Origin: CAZMVY01 sp964617875
Lineage (GTDB): Bacteria > Planctomycetota > Phycisphaerae > UBA1845 > PWPN01
Direction: 5' to 3'
DNA: 56,147 nt
Assembly (NCBI GenBank): GCA_964617875.1
Contig: CAZUAI010000031.1
Location: forward strand, 1-56,147
Every line of letters starts with the position of its first letter. Within the stretch, counting starts at the first letter, position 1. Made by a program: the position numbers and the translations under genes. Below the pieces are notes generated by a model. That model saw nothing but the letters and a program-made list of their open reading frames with translations. It was not told the DNA's origin and made no database searches. This document shows, one piece after another, positions 7,550-16,037 of this stretch.

Positions 7550-8680
7550 ATGATGGTTTGTGTGACTTCGGTCTGTGCCGGCGTCGCGTGGTGGGGGTGT
7601 TCCGTGCCGCCGGCGGCTTGGCGGTCCGGGCAACATCCGTTGGTCGCGGTACGATACGAGGCATTGGGCGCAGGGCCCTCTGGCGACGGGAACACATCCG
7701 GCATGGCGGATGATTTCTGCCGGATCCGGTCTCTGGGCTTCAACGCGATCTGGATCGATTTCGTCTCGTTCTCGGACGAGTTGGCGGTCGTTCAACGGGC
7801 GGAAGCTGCTGGCTTGCGCATCATCCGATCGGATCGAACGATTGATCGGTACGTTCTGTACGGCGAGCTACCCTCAGCCGCAAGAACGATCGCGGATGCG
7901 GTTGCCGCGCGACCCCCGGGCGGGCGGGGGGGGCTTGGGCGAGACATCGTTGTGCTTCCTCCCTTTCCGACCGCGGTAATGGCAGAACGGGCGTGGGAAG
8001 CAGTGGAGGCGTTGGGGGCGCTTCGACCGGCGGTGGAGACACTCGTGGTCGGCCAATTGGCCAACGCGGCCCGGTTCAGCCGCTTGGAGTCGCTCTGGTA
8101 CGCCTCCTGGGACGCTGCGGAGCAATTGCTGGCAACGGGGGGAGAGGGGAGGCCGCGCCGGCTGTGTGTGATCGGGCAAGACCCCGGCGCGCAGTCGCTT
8201 GCAACTCTGGAACGTGCAAGGCTTGCGTACCACCAGGCGGCGGCTGCGGGCCTGACAGCGGGTGTATTGGTTTGGCGTTATCGTTCGTGGCCGGGCGAGG
8301 CGAACGGATTGGCGACAACTGAGGGAGCCGTTGCGGCGAACGCGGTTTCGGTGATTCGATTTCTGACGCACCGCGCCACGGAATGGGGGACATTGCTGGC
8401 TGGTGCCCGGCTGGTCACCGATGCCCCCGCGATCCTGGAATCGCAACGATTGCGATGCGCGGTCTACGAACGCGGCGGTCGCCGCGTCGTGTTGATCCAC
8501 AACCAGGACGCGGAGCGATTCGCACGCGGAACGTTGCGCGTGCCGGCGATGCTGGCGGGCAGGCCGGTCGGGCGCCTGGTCGCTCATGAGGCTGGTACGC
8601 GCTACATACGTGGGGAAGCGCCGTTGACGATCCCGTTGCATGTGCCGCCGGCGGGGGCATTGCTGTTCGACGTGTATTAG
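7550..8680 (+). CDS. Predicted secreted lipoprotein, TIM-barrel glycosidase-like
   Basis: 376-residue protein beginning MMVCVTSVCAGVAWWGC, which reads as a signal peptide ending in a lipobox-like A-W-W-G-C, so it is probably exported and lipidated. The sequence then has FCRIRSLGFNAIWIDFVSF, the wording at the start of many (beta/alpha)8 glycoside hydrolases, and several alternating strand/helix blocks. The C-terminus (about 305-376) looks like a small beta domain containing RRVVLIHNQDAERF. No catalytic Glu pair can be assigned with confidence. The start at the tandem ATGs 7550/7553 is chosen because the signal peptide begins there. Function unknown; a carbohydrate-active or sugar-binding lipoprotein is a guess. 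Confidence 0.6.
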   Translation: MMVCVTSVCAGVAWWGCSVPPAAWRSGQHPLVAVRYEALGAGPSGDGNTSGMADDFCRIRSLGFNAIWIDFVSFSDELAVVQRAEAAGLRIIRSDRTIDRYVLYGELPSAARTIADAVAARPPGGRGGLGRDIVVLPPFPTAVMAERAWEAVEALGALRPAVETLVVGQLANAARFSRLESLWYASWDAAEQLLATGGEGRPRRLCVIGQDPGAQSLATLERARLAYHQAAAAGLTAGVLVWRYRSWPGEANGLATTEGAVAANAVSVIRFLTHRATEWGTLLAGARLVTDAPAILESQRLRCAVYERGGRRVVLIHNQDAERFARGTLRVPAMLAGRPVGRLVAHEAGTRYIRGEAPLTIPLHVPPAGALLFDVY

Positions 8681-8744
8681 AGGCACCACGCGGGTGAGTG
8701 GGGAGGTTGAGGGTGGGCGGCGGTCGCGCCCGGCAGCCAGGCGA

Positions 8745-10517
8745 CTACCGTTCTCCTCGAGATCCGAGGTCGAGTCGGATGCGCAAGGTTTCTCTGTTAA
8801 TCTCGGTCTGCGAGACGCCCCGGGATGCGAGAAGGCTTCGTGCGAGCGCAACCGCGGCTTCCGCTTCCTCGTAGATGGCGTCGTTCGCACCAAGTTGCTC
8901 GAGGTCGAGCCGCTCCTTGAGATACCGCGCGCGGACAATGATCTGGAGGGCGGGATTGGCTTGCCGGGCCGCCGTCAGCAGGGGGCCGCGATTGGCCGAA
9001 TGGGGAAGGGTAATGACGAGGTAGTTGGCTTTCGTGATTCCTGCCTGTCGCAGGACTTCGGCCTGCGTCGCGTCACCGAAAATCGCCGGTCGTCCCTCGC
9101 GATTCAAGGCGCTCACGGTGTCCATGTTGAGATCGATGACGACGGTGGTAAAGCCGGATTCGCGCAGGAGCCGCTCGACGGCCTGGCCGACGGGTCCGTA
9201 GCCCACAACAATGGCGAGCGGCGCCGTGGCGGCCCGGACCGTCTCGGCGGACGCGGCGTTGGTCGCGTCGATCGAGCGAGACGCGCGCAGATGAAGGAGC
9301 CGCCAGAGCAGGGGACGCCGCCTCAGGGCGGACTCGATCCAGGGAAAGGCTCGGAACAGTATCGGGTTTATCGCGATCGACAGGATCGCCGTGGCGACAA
9401 GGACGTTGTGGGCGATTTCGGGGAGCAGATGGTGTTTCCGCGCAAGTGCCGAGAGGATAAAGGAGAACTCGCCGATTTGTGCCAGGCCGAGCGCGACGGT
9501 CAGAGCCGTCTTGGCCGCATATCCGGTGAAGGCGATGATGACTAACGCCGTCAGGGGCTTGATGATCATCACGATGCCGAGAGCGGCCAGGAGCATCCAC
9601 GGCTGCTGCAGGAGGAACGACGGTGCGAACTGCATGCCCACGGCGACGAAGAACAGGACGGCGAAGGCGTCCCGCATGGGCAGAATGTCGGCCCCGGCCT
9701 GCTGGCTGACGGGCGTCTGGGCGACAACCATTCCGGCCAGGAACGCACCAAGCGCCAGGGAGGCGCCGAACAGAGCGGCGGAGCCCGCCGCCACGGTGAC
9801 CGAGAGTACCAGGATCGTGAGCGTAAAGAGTTCGCGTGAACGCAGGCGGGCAATCCGGACCAGGATCCAGGGAACCAGGCGTGAACCGACGAGCCAGGTA
9901 AGCGCGACCAGGAAACCGAGATTCAGGAACGCACCCGCGAGCGACAGCCACAGACCTCGCGAGAGGGTGGCCGCACGGACGGAACCCTGGGCTGTGCCGT
10001 CGTCACCCAGGGCGGGAATCAGCACGAGGACAATGATCGTGAAGATGTCCTCGACGATCAGCCAGCCGACGGCGACGTGGCCGTGCACGAGACTCAGCAG
10101 ATCGTTGTCCGTAAGCACGCGTATCAGAACGACCGTGCTGGCGACGGACATGGCCATGCCGATGATGACGCCGGCCTTGACGGGCCACCCGAGCGCCGAG
10201 AACACGGCCGTTCCGACGAGAGTCGCCACCAGGCTTTGCGCGAAGGCTCCGGGGATGGCAACACGCCGAACTGCCCAGAGATCGCCGATATGAAAGTGCA
10301 GTCCGACGCCGAACATCAGGAGGATGACGCCCACATCCGCCAACTGGGAGGCGAGATGCACGTCGCCAACGAAGCCCGGCGTTGACGGGCCGATGATCAT
10401 TCCGGCGGTCAGATAGCCAATGATCGGCGAGAGGCCAAGGCGGTGCGTGGCCACGCCCAGGAGCCAGGCCATGAAGAACGCGGCGGCGATTGTCGTGATA
10501 AGGGGCAGGTCGTGCAC
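8745..10517 (-). CDS. Monovalent cation:proton antiporter (CPA2/KefB-YbaL type) with RCK domain
   Basis: 590-residue inner-membrane transporter exchanging K+ or Na+ for H+. About twelve membrane spans occupy residues 1-390, with LGLSPIIGYLTAGMIIGP at the first discontinuous helix and the conserved GVGLHFHIGDLW and SVASTVVLIR blocks. The C-terminal third has a TrkA-N/RCK Rossmann domain starting IVVGYGPVGQAVERLL, ending with IIVRARYLKERLDLEQLGA; such domains gate the channel with NAD(H) or glutathione adducts. GTG 10517 is chosen because AGGTGG lies eight nt upstream. The upstream ATG at 10625 would overlap the divergent hydrolase start. The transported ion is not certain. Confidence 0.9.
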   Translation of the reverse strand: MHDLPLITTIAAAFFMAWLLGVATHRLGLSPIIGYLTAGMIIGPSTPGFVGDVHLASQLADVGVILLMFGVGLHFHIGDLWAVRRVAIPGAFAQSLVATLVGTAVFSALGWPVKAGVIIGMAMSVASTVVLIRVLTDNDLLSLVHGHVAVGWLIVEDIFTIIVLVLIPALGDDGTAQGSVRAATLSRGLWLSLAGAFLNLGFLVALTWLVGSRLVPWILVRIARLRSRELFTLTILVLSVTVAAGSAALFGASLALGAFLAGMVVAQTPVSQQAGADILPMRDAFAVLFFVAVGMQFAPSFLLQQPWMLLAALGIVMIIKPLTALVIIAFTGYAAKTALTVALGLAQIGEFSFILSALARKHHLLPEIAHNVLVATAILSIAINPILFRAFPWIESALRRRPLLWRLLHLRASRSIDATNAASAETVRAATAPLAIVVGYGPVGQAVERLLRESGFTTVVIDLNMDTVSALNREGRPAIFGDATQAEVLRQAGITKANYLVITLPHSANRGPLLTAARQANPALQIIVRARYLKERLDLEQLGANDAIYEEAEAAVALARSLLASRGVSQTEINRETLRIRLDLGSRGER

Positions 10518-10616
10518 GGCAAACCACCTCGGCGCAACCCAACCCGGAAGCCATCCGGCGTGACGGCCGGGTACGGGATCGCGTACACTGCCGACTATGG
10601 AAAGCGAAGCACGACG

Positions 10617-11534
10617 ATGATGCAAGAACAGGCCCGCCGGCGCGAAGAGTTGTATGCCCTCCTGGGCGACCTACCCGACCGCAGCCGCCCGCTCGGCGTC
10701 CGAACGAACGCCGTGGCCCGGGGCTCGCGGCACGTCCTCGAGCATCTCGAACTCGACCTTAACGGCATCGAACTGGTCCCCGCGTACTTCATACGGCCGG
10801 CAGGCGCACAGCCGGGCGAACGGCTGCCGACGGTCCTCTACAACCACTCCCACGGCGGAGCGTACGACATCGGGAAGGAGGAACTGCTCGTCGGCCGGTC
10901 GTATTTGCACAGCCCGCCGTACGCCGAGGTGCTCGCGGCGATGGGCTACAACGTCCTGTGCATCGACGCATGGGGGTTCGGTCAGCGGGCGGGGCGGCGC
11001 GAATCGGAGATCTTCAAGGAGATGCTCTGGCGCGGCCGGGTGATGTGGGGGATGATGGTCTACGACAGCCTTCGGGCGATCGATTATCTCATGACGCGAA
11101 CCGACGTGGATCCCTCGCGGCTGGCGACGCTGGGCATGTCGATGGGGAGCACGATGGCCTGGTGGGTCGCGGCGCTCGACGAGCGGATTCGCGTCTGCAT
11201 CGACATCTGCTGCCTGACGGACTTCGACTCGCTGATCGAGTCCCGCGGGCTCGACGGCCATGGGATCTACTATTACGTGCCGCGGCTCCTGAAGCATTTC
11301 ACCACGTCCCAGATCAACGCCCTGATCGCCCCGCGCCCGCACCTGAGCCTCGCCGGCGATCGCGACCCACTGACGCCGTCGATGGGCCTCGACCGGATCG
11401 ATCGCGAACTCCGCGAGGTCTATGCGGCCTGGGGCGCCGCAAGTGCGTGGAGGCTCTTTCGCTCGGCGACGGAACATGTGGAGACCCCGGCGATGCGGGC
11501 GGAGATCATCGCCTTCCTGCGATGTTGGTTTTGA
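10617..11534 (+). CDS. Alpha/beta hydrolase of the dienelactone hydrolase / acetyl esterase type
   Basis: 305-residue alpha/beta-hydrolase without signal peptide. The nucleophile elbow is GMSMGS (G-x-S-x-G) at about residues 168-173, followed by a conserved acid in LAGDRDPLTP and a C-terminal His in ATEHVETP, giving a complete Ser-Asp-His triad. YNHSHGGAYDIGKEELL contains the H-G-G oxyanion-type motif, and VLCIDAWGFGQRAG resembles the loop of the large acyl-esterase/DLH group. The start at tandem ATGs 10617/10620 lies 99 nt from the divergent antiporter start, so the two share an intergenic promoter region. The substrate is probably an ester or acetylated sugar, by family analogy only. Confidence 0.85.
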   Translation: MMQEQARRREELYALLGDLPDRSRPLGVRTNAVARGSRHVLEHLELDLNGIELVPAYFIRPAGAQPGERLPTVLYNHSHGGAYDIGKEELLVGRSYLHSPPYAEVLAAMGYNVLCIDAWGFGQRAGRRESEIFKEMLWRGRVMWGMMVYDSLRAIDYLMTRTDVDPSRLATLGMSMGSTMAWWVAALDERIRVCIDICCLTDFDSLIESRGLDGHGIYYYVPRLLKHFTTSQINALIAPRPHLSLAGDRDPLTPSMGLDRIDRELREVYAAWGAASAWRLFRSATEHVETPAMRAEIIAFLRCWF

Positions 11535-11597
11535 CCGCGCGACTTGGTAGAGTAGGCGTTAGTGTTGCCGGGTGATAAGAAGCCCAGGAGGAGTCGC

Positions 11598-14500
11598 ATG
11601 AAGCCGCCAGTGGCACTGGTTATCGGCCTGCTGATGATTCTGTCCGGGTCGGCCCCGCTTCGCGGGCAGGTGGTCACAGGTTCGCCCGACGGAATCTGGG
11701 AAGGCGTCGCCGAGAAGACAGCGTTGAACGCCGTGCCGGGCGTATGGGGCGGCATCCGCTCGTACCGCATCCTTCGTCTGGAACAGGCGATGCTGAAAGG
11801 CGTGCTGGCGACCGCCCCGAAAGAAGCAGCGACCCGGGCGTGGGCCTCCACCTCAGTGGTCACCATACCGATGCCGGACGGGACGTTTCAGCGGTTCCAG
11901 TTTGTCGATTCGCCGGTCATGGCGCCGGAGTTGGCCGCCCGCTTTCCCGAAATCACGACCTACCTCGGCCAGGGTCTGGATGATCCGCATGCCACCGTGC
12001 GGTTCGACTGGACACCGCAGGGCTTCCATGCCCTGGTCCGGTCGCCTTCCGGCACCGTGATCGTGGATCCGTACGAGAAGGGGAAAACCGATCTCTATCT
12101 GAGCTACTACCGGCATGACGTCAGTCCGGAGGCCGCCGCCTGGACGTGCTACACCGACGACAACACCAAATCGTTGAACGAGACGCCCAGGTTCATCGCA
12201 GCAGCCTCGGGCAGCGATCTGCGCGTCTATCGCGTGGCCGTCGCGGCTACCGGCGAATACACGCAGTATCAGGGCGGAACGGTCGCCCAGGGCCTGGCGG
12301 CCGTCACGACGGCGATCAATCGCATCACCGGCATCTTCGAGCAGGAGTTTTGCATCCGGCTGCAACTGGTCGCGAACAACAACCTGATCATCTACACCAA
12401 CCCGGCGACCGACCCGTACACGGGTAACAACAACAGCACGATGTTGAGCGAGAACCAGTCGAATCTCGACAGCGTCATCGGATCGGCGAACTACGACCTC
12501 GGTCATGTCTTCACAACGGCGGGCGGCGGCGTGACCTTCGTAGGCATCGCATGCAGGAATGGCGAGAAGGGCAAGGGCGCCTCGGGACTGGGCTCTCCCA
12601 TCGGCGACGCGTTCGTCGTCGAGATCGCCGCTCATGAGATGGGGCACCAGGTCGGTTCGCACCACACCTGGAACGGCACCCTGGGAAGCTGCACGACGGA
12701 TCAGTGGGGATCCGCTACCGCCTGCGAGCCGGGCAGCGGTTCCACCATCATGGCCTACCCGGGCCTGTGCAGCACGGACAACATCCAGGGTTCCCGCGAC
12801 TACTACTACCACGCAATCAGCTACGAGAAGATCCGCAACTACGTCGTCAGCGGTGCGGGCAACGGATGTCCCACGATCCTCGCGACGAGCAACAACCCGC
12901 CCACGGTGAACGCGGGGCCCGATTACACGATCCCGAAGGAGACCCCTTTTGTATTGACCGCCAGCGGCAGCGACCCCGACGGGCATCCGATCACGTACTG
13001 CTGGGAGGAAATAGACCTCGGCCCGCAGGCGCCGCTGAGCGCGGGCGACAACGGCAGCAGCCCCATCTTCCGCTCCTGGTCGCCCTCGACAAGCCCGTCG
13101 CGGACGTTCCCGCGGCTGAGCGACCTGCTGAACAACACAACAGCGGCCGGGGAAGTCCTGCCGACGACGGCCCGCACGCTGAATATGCGATGCACCGTCC
13201 GTGACAACCGCGCCGGCGGCGGCGGCGTGAACAACGATGACGTGGTGCTGACCGTCACGAGCTCCGCCGGGCCGTTCACCGTCACCAGCCCGAACACCGC
13301 AGTCACGTGGAGCGGGACGCGGACCGTAACCTGGAACGTCGCCAACACCAACGCGGCACCCGTCAACTGCAGCCAGGTCAACATCCGCCTGTCGGTGGAC
13401 GGCGGCAACACGTATCCATACCTGCTCGCGGCCAATACGCCCAACGACGGATCCCAGTCGGTCACGCTGCCCGAAGTCCCTGCGACGCAGGCGCGAATCA
13501 AGGTCGAGGCCGTCGGCAACATCTTCTTCGACATCAGCGATGTGAACTTCAGCATTCCGTGCCCGGGGCCCGATGTTGCCACGAACGTGAATGCGACCGA
13601 CGGATCGTACCCCTATGTTTACATCACCTGGACACTGCCGGTCGGCGACCCGGTGGGCCTGTCGCACTGCCAGATCTGGCGCAACACGACCAACAACAGC
13701 TCGACGGCAACGCTCCTCGAAGACAACTGGACGACGACGGGCTATCAGGACGCCAGCACCACGCCTTACGCGACGTATTACTACTGGATCAAGGTCGTGA
13801 ATCTGTGCGGCGGCGTCAGTGCGTTCAGCGCGTCCGACAGCGGGTGGCGGGTGCTGGCGCCTCCGGCGAACGTGACGGCATCGGACGGCACGTACACCGA
13901 CAAAGTGCGGGTTGCCTGGGACGCCGGCGGCGGCACGCACTACCGCGTGTATCGCAACACGACGAACAACAGTGCCACGGCCACGGCCATGACCTCGTGG
14001 ATCACGTCGCTGTTGTGGGACGACACCACGGCCGCACCCGGCTCGCTGTATTACTACTGGGTGCAGGCCGCTATGAGCAGCGCCGGCGCCCAGCCGAGCG
14101 ACTTCAGCGCGTACAACACCGGCTGGCGGGCACTCACCCCCCCGATTGTCGAGGCTTCCAAGGGGACTTCGGCCGAGCATGTTCTCGTGCAATGGAACAG
14201 TCCGACCGGCGCGACGCACTATTGCGTGTATCGAGGCGTATCCAGCAATTCGAGCCAGGCGACGGCCCTGACGGGATGGATCACGGCCACCAGTTACGCC
14301 GACACGACAACGCCGGCGGGGGTCTCCTACTACTACTGGGTCAAGGCGGCCGTTTCCAGCTCCGGTCTGCGAGAGACCGGTCTCGTCATCAATGATGTCG
14401 GCTGGAAGGCGTACACGCCGCCCGCGAACCTGTCCGCCACCGACGGCACGGACGACACCCGCATTCTGATCACATGGGACGCCTCGCCGATGGCGACGCA

Positions 14501-15602
14501 CTACCGCGTCTACCGCAGCACGACGAACGATCCGGCCACCGCATTGGCCCAAGGCTCCTGGCAGACCGCCACGAGCTACAGCGACTACACCGCGTACTGT
14601 GTGGATTTCTACTACTGGGTCAAAGCCGCCGCGAGCTCCACGGGCGACAAGGCCAGCGACTTCAGCGCCGGCGACGTCGGCTGGCGGGCGCTGCCGCCCC
14701 CGACGAACACCAGCGCGACCGACGGCGAGTCCACCGACTCCGTGCGGATCACATGGAATCTGAGCTCCGTATCCAGCTGCTACTACCGTGTCTATCGGGG
14801 CAGCAATTTCAATCCGAAGATGTCTTCACCCCTCGGAGACTGGACGTATGAAGCGACCTCGTTCGACGATGCGACCGCGACGCCGGGCCTGACGTATTAC
14901 TACTGGGTCAGGGTCGCCCGGAATCCCGATGGCACGCGTGATTCGGTCAGCAATTCGGATACCGGCTGGCGGGCCTTGAGCGGCCCGACCGCTACGGCCA
15001 GCGATGGGACGTCTGTGGCTCATGTCGCCGTTTCGTGGCCGGCCGTCGAGGGCGCTTCCTATTACCGCGTCCATCGAAGCACGACGTCCGACTCCGGCAC
15101 GGCCGTTCCGCTGTCGAGCTGGCGGACGAACACGAGCTACTACGACACGTCGGCGACTCCCGGCCAGACCTACTCCTACTGGATCACGGCGGCCGTCGAT
15201 TCGAGCGGAACGCACGAGAGCGCGTTCGGCCGGGGCAACCGGGGCTGGCGAGCGAGGGACTGCAACGGCAACGGCGTGCCCGACCAGAACGAGCCCGACG
15301 AGGACGGCGACGGTGTCATCAACGACTGCGATGCATGCCCCGGGACGCCGCCGGGCGCAAGGGTGGATGGCCGCGGATGCGAGTTCGTCGCAGCGGATTT
15401 CGACAGCGACGGCGACGTGGATCTTGACGATTTTCTGGCCTTCATGCGATGTTTCAACGGCCCGAATCAGCCGGCTGCCGCTCCGGACTGTGGCGAAGAG
15501 GACCTGGACGACGATACCGATATCGATCTCGATGACTTCCTTGCGTTTACACGTTGCTTCAACGGTCCCAACCGGCCGCCGCCGAATGAGGGCTGCGAGT
15601 AA
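11598..15602 (+). CDS. Secreted reprolysin-like metallopeptidase with six Fn3-like repeats and dockerin-like tail
   Basis: 1334-residue exported protein. Residues 1-26 form a signal peptide (PVALVIGLLMILSGSAPLRG). After a prodomain-like region comes a zinc peptidase of the reprolysin-like M12B/metzincin type: H346-E-M-G-H350-Q-V-G-S-H-H356 supplies the three zinc His and Glu347, and TIMAYPG is a Met-turn. Next are an Ig/PKD-like region (about 430-655), six tandem ~93-residue Fn3-like modules (660-1218), one thrombospondin type 3 segment (DCNGNGVPDQNEPDEDGDG) and a C-terminal double dockerin-like repeat with four Cys. AGGAGG six nt upstream fixes ATG 11598. An intrinsic terminator follows. Likely a cell-surface or secreted protease; the substrate is unknown. 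Confidence 0.9.
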   Translation: MKPPVALVIGLLMILSGSAPLRGQVVTGSPDGIWEGVAEKTALNAVPGVWGGIRSYRILRLEQAMLKGVLATAPKEAATRAWASTSVVTIPMPDGTFQRFQFVDSPVMAPELAARFPEITTYLGQGLDDPHATVRFDWTPQGFHALVRSPSGTVIVDPYEKGKTDLYLSYYRHDVSPEAAAWTCYTDDNTKSLNETPRFIAAASGSDLRVYRVAVAATGEYTQYQGGTVAQGLAAVTTAINRITGIFEQEFCIRLQLVANNNLIIYTNPATDPYTGNNNSTMLSENQSNLDSVIGSANYDLGHVFTTAGGGVTFVGIACRNGEKGKGASGLGSPIGDAFVVEIAAHEMGHQVGSHHTWNGTLGSCTTDQWGSATACEPGSGSTIMAYPGLCSTDNIQGSRDYYYHAISYEKIRNYVVSGAGNGCPTILATSNNPPTVNAGPDYTIPKETPFVLTASGSDPDGHPITYCWEEIDLGPQAPLSAGDNGSSPIFRSWSPSTSPSRTFPRLSDLLNNTTAAGEVLPTTARTLNMRCTVRDNRAGGGGVNNDDVVLTVTSSAGPFTVTSPNTAVTWSGTRTVTWNVANTNAAPVNCSQVNIRLSVDGGNTYPYLLAANTPNDGSQSVTLPEVPATQARIKVEAVGNIFFDISDVNFSIPCPGPDVATNVNATDGSYPYVYITWTLPVGDPVGLSHCQIWRNTTNNSSTATLLEDNWTTTGYQDASTTPYATYYYWIKVVNLCGGVSAFSASDSGWRVLAPPANVTASDGTYTDKVRVAWDAGGGTHYRVYRNTTNNSATATAMTSWITSLLWDDTTAAPGSLYYYWVQAAMSSAGAQPSDFSAYNTGWRALTPPIVEASKGTSAEHVLVQWNSPTGATHYCVYRGVSSNSSQATALTGWITATSYADTTTPAGVSYYYWVKAAVSSSGLRETGLVINDVGWKAYTPPANLSATDGTDDTRILITWDASPMATHYRVYRSTTNDPATALAQGSWQTATSYSDYTAYCVDFYYWVKAAASSTGDKASDFSAGDVGWRALPPPTNTSATDGESTDSVRITWNLSSVSSCYYRVYRGSNFNPKMSSPLGDWTYEATSFDDATATPGLTYYYWVRVARNPDGTRDSVSNSDTGWRALSGPTATASDGTSVAHVAVSWPAVEGASYYRVHRSTTSDSGTAVPLSSWRTNTSYYDTSATPGQTYSYWITAAVDSSGTHESAFGRGNRGWRARDCNGNGVPDQNEPDEDGDGVINDCDACPGTPPGARVDGRGCEFVAADFDSDGDVDLDDFLAFMRCFNGPNQPAAAPDCGEEDLDDDTDIDLDDFLAFTRCFNGPNRPPPNEGCE
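13580..15254 (+). repeat. Six tandem Fn3-like coding repeats (period about 273-288 nt)
   Basis: In-frame repeats starting near 13591, 13878, 14152, 14437, 14712 and 14996. Each encodes an A-S/T-D-G start, a V-x-I/V-x-W strand, H/Y-Y-R-V-Y-R, a W-x-x-x-T-S-Y-x-D block, Y-Y-Y-W-V/I and an end in G-W-R-A. The fifth copy lacks nothing; the third ends G-W-K-A. Divergence between copies is large, so the array is old rather than a recent slippage product. Confidence 0.85.
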
Positions 15603-15721
15603 TCCGATGTGGATTATGGACTTTGTTACATGAGTGCGGCGTCACAGCGGAGCGGCGGCTGCGCCGGCGCATTACGCCCATACACCAAATGCATAACGGC
15701 TGCCGTTCAGACGCGCCGCAC

Positions 15722-15752
15722 AGAAGGCGGCTTCGCGTTATCGCCTTTTTCT
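15722..15752 (+). terminator. Intrinsic terminator after the metallopeptidase gene
   Basis: Stem AAGGCG (15724-15729) / CGCCTT (15742-15747), extendable by A-T and G-U pairs to about 15722-15749, with a loop of about 11 nt and a run of T (15746-15750) plus TCTT. It lies 120 nt after the stop codon. Confidence 0.6.
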
Positions 15753-15754
15753 TG

Positions 15755-15784
15755 TTGACACGGGGCGGGCTCTCTCGTTAACAT
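15755..15784 (+). promoter_or_regulatory. Candidate promoter for the GH123-like gene
   Basis: Perfect -35 TTGACA (15755-15760), 18-nt spacer, -10 TAACAT (15779-15784, four of six). It begins immediately after the preceding terminator and implies a leader of about 245 nt before the start at 16038. That leader shows no coding frame that I trust. Confidence 0.4.
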
Positions 15785-16037
15785 GATTGAGGATGTGGGT
15801 GGTGTGCGCCACCAGAGTGCTCTATGGTGGCGGCCACCGACGTGGCCTGCCGACTGGATGTCGCTGCGCGTACGATTTTGTGGAGGCGGGAGTCCTTTGC
15901 GGCCCCTCAGTCAGGTACCGACCGCCAGGACAGGGAGTACCTGTGGGAATGCTATGATCTGGGTAGGGGGGATAAGCGAACCGGGGACGTCGTCGTCTGC
16001 GAGTCGAGGAGTCGGGGATACTGCGTGGAGGTAGCCT

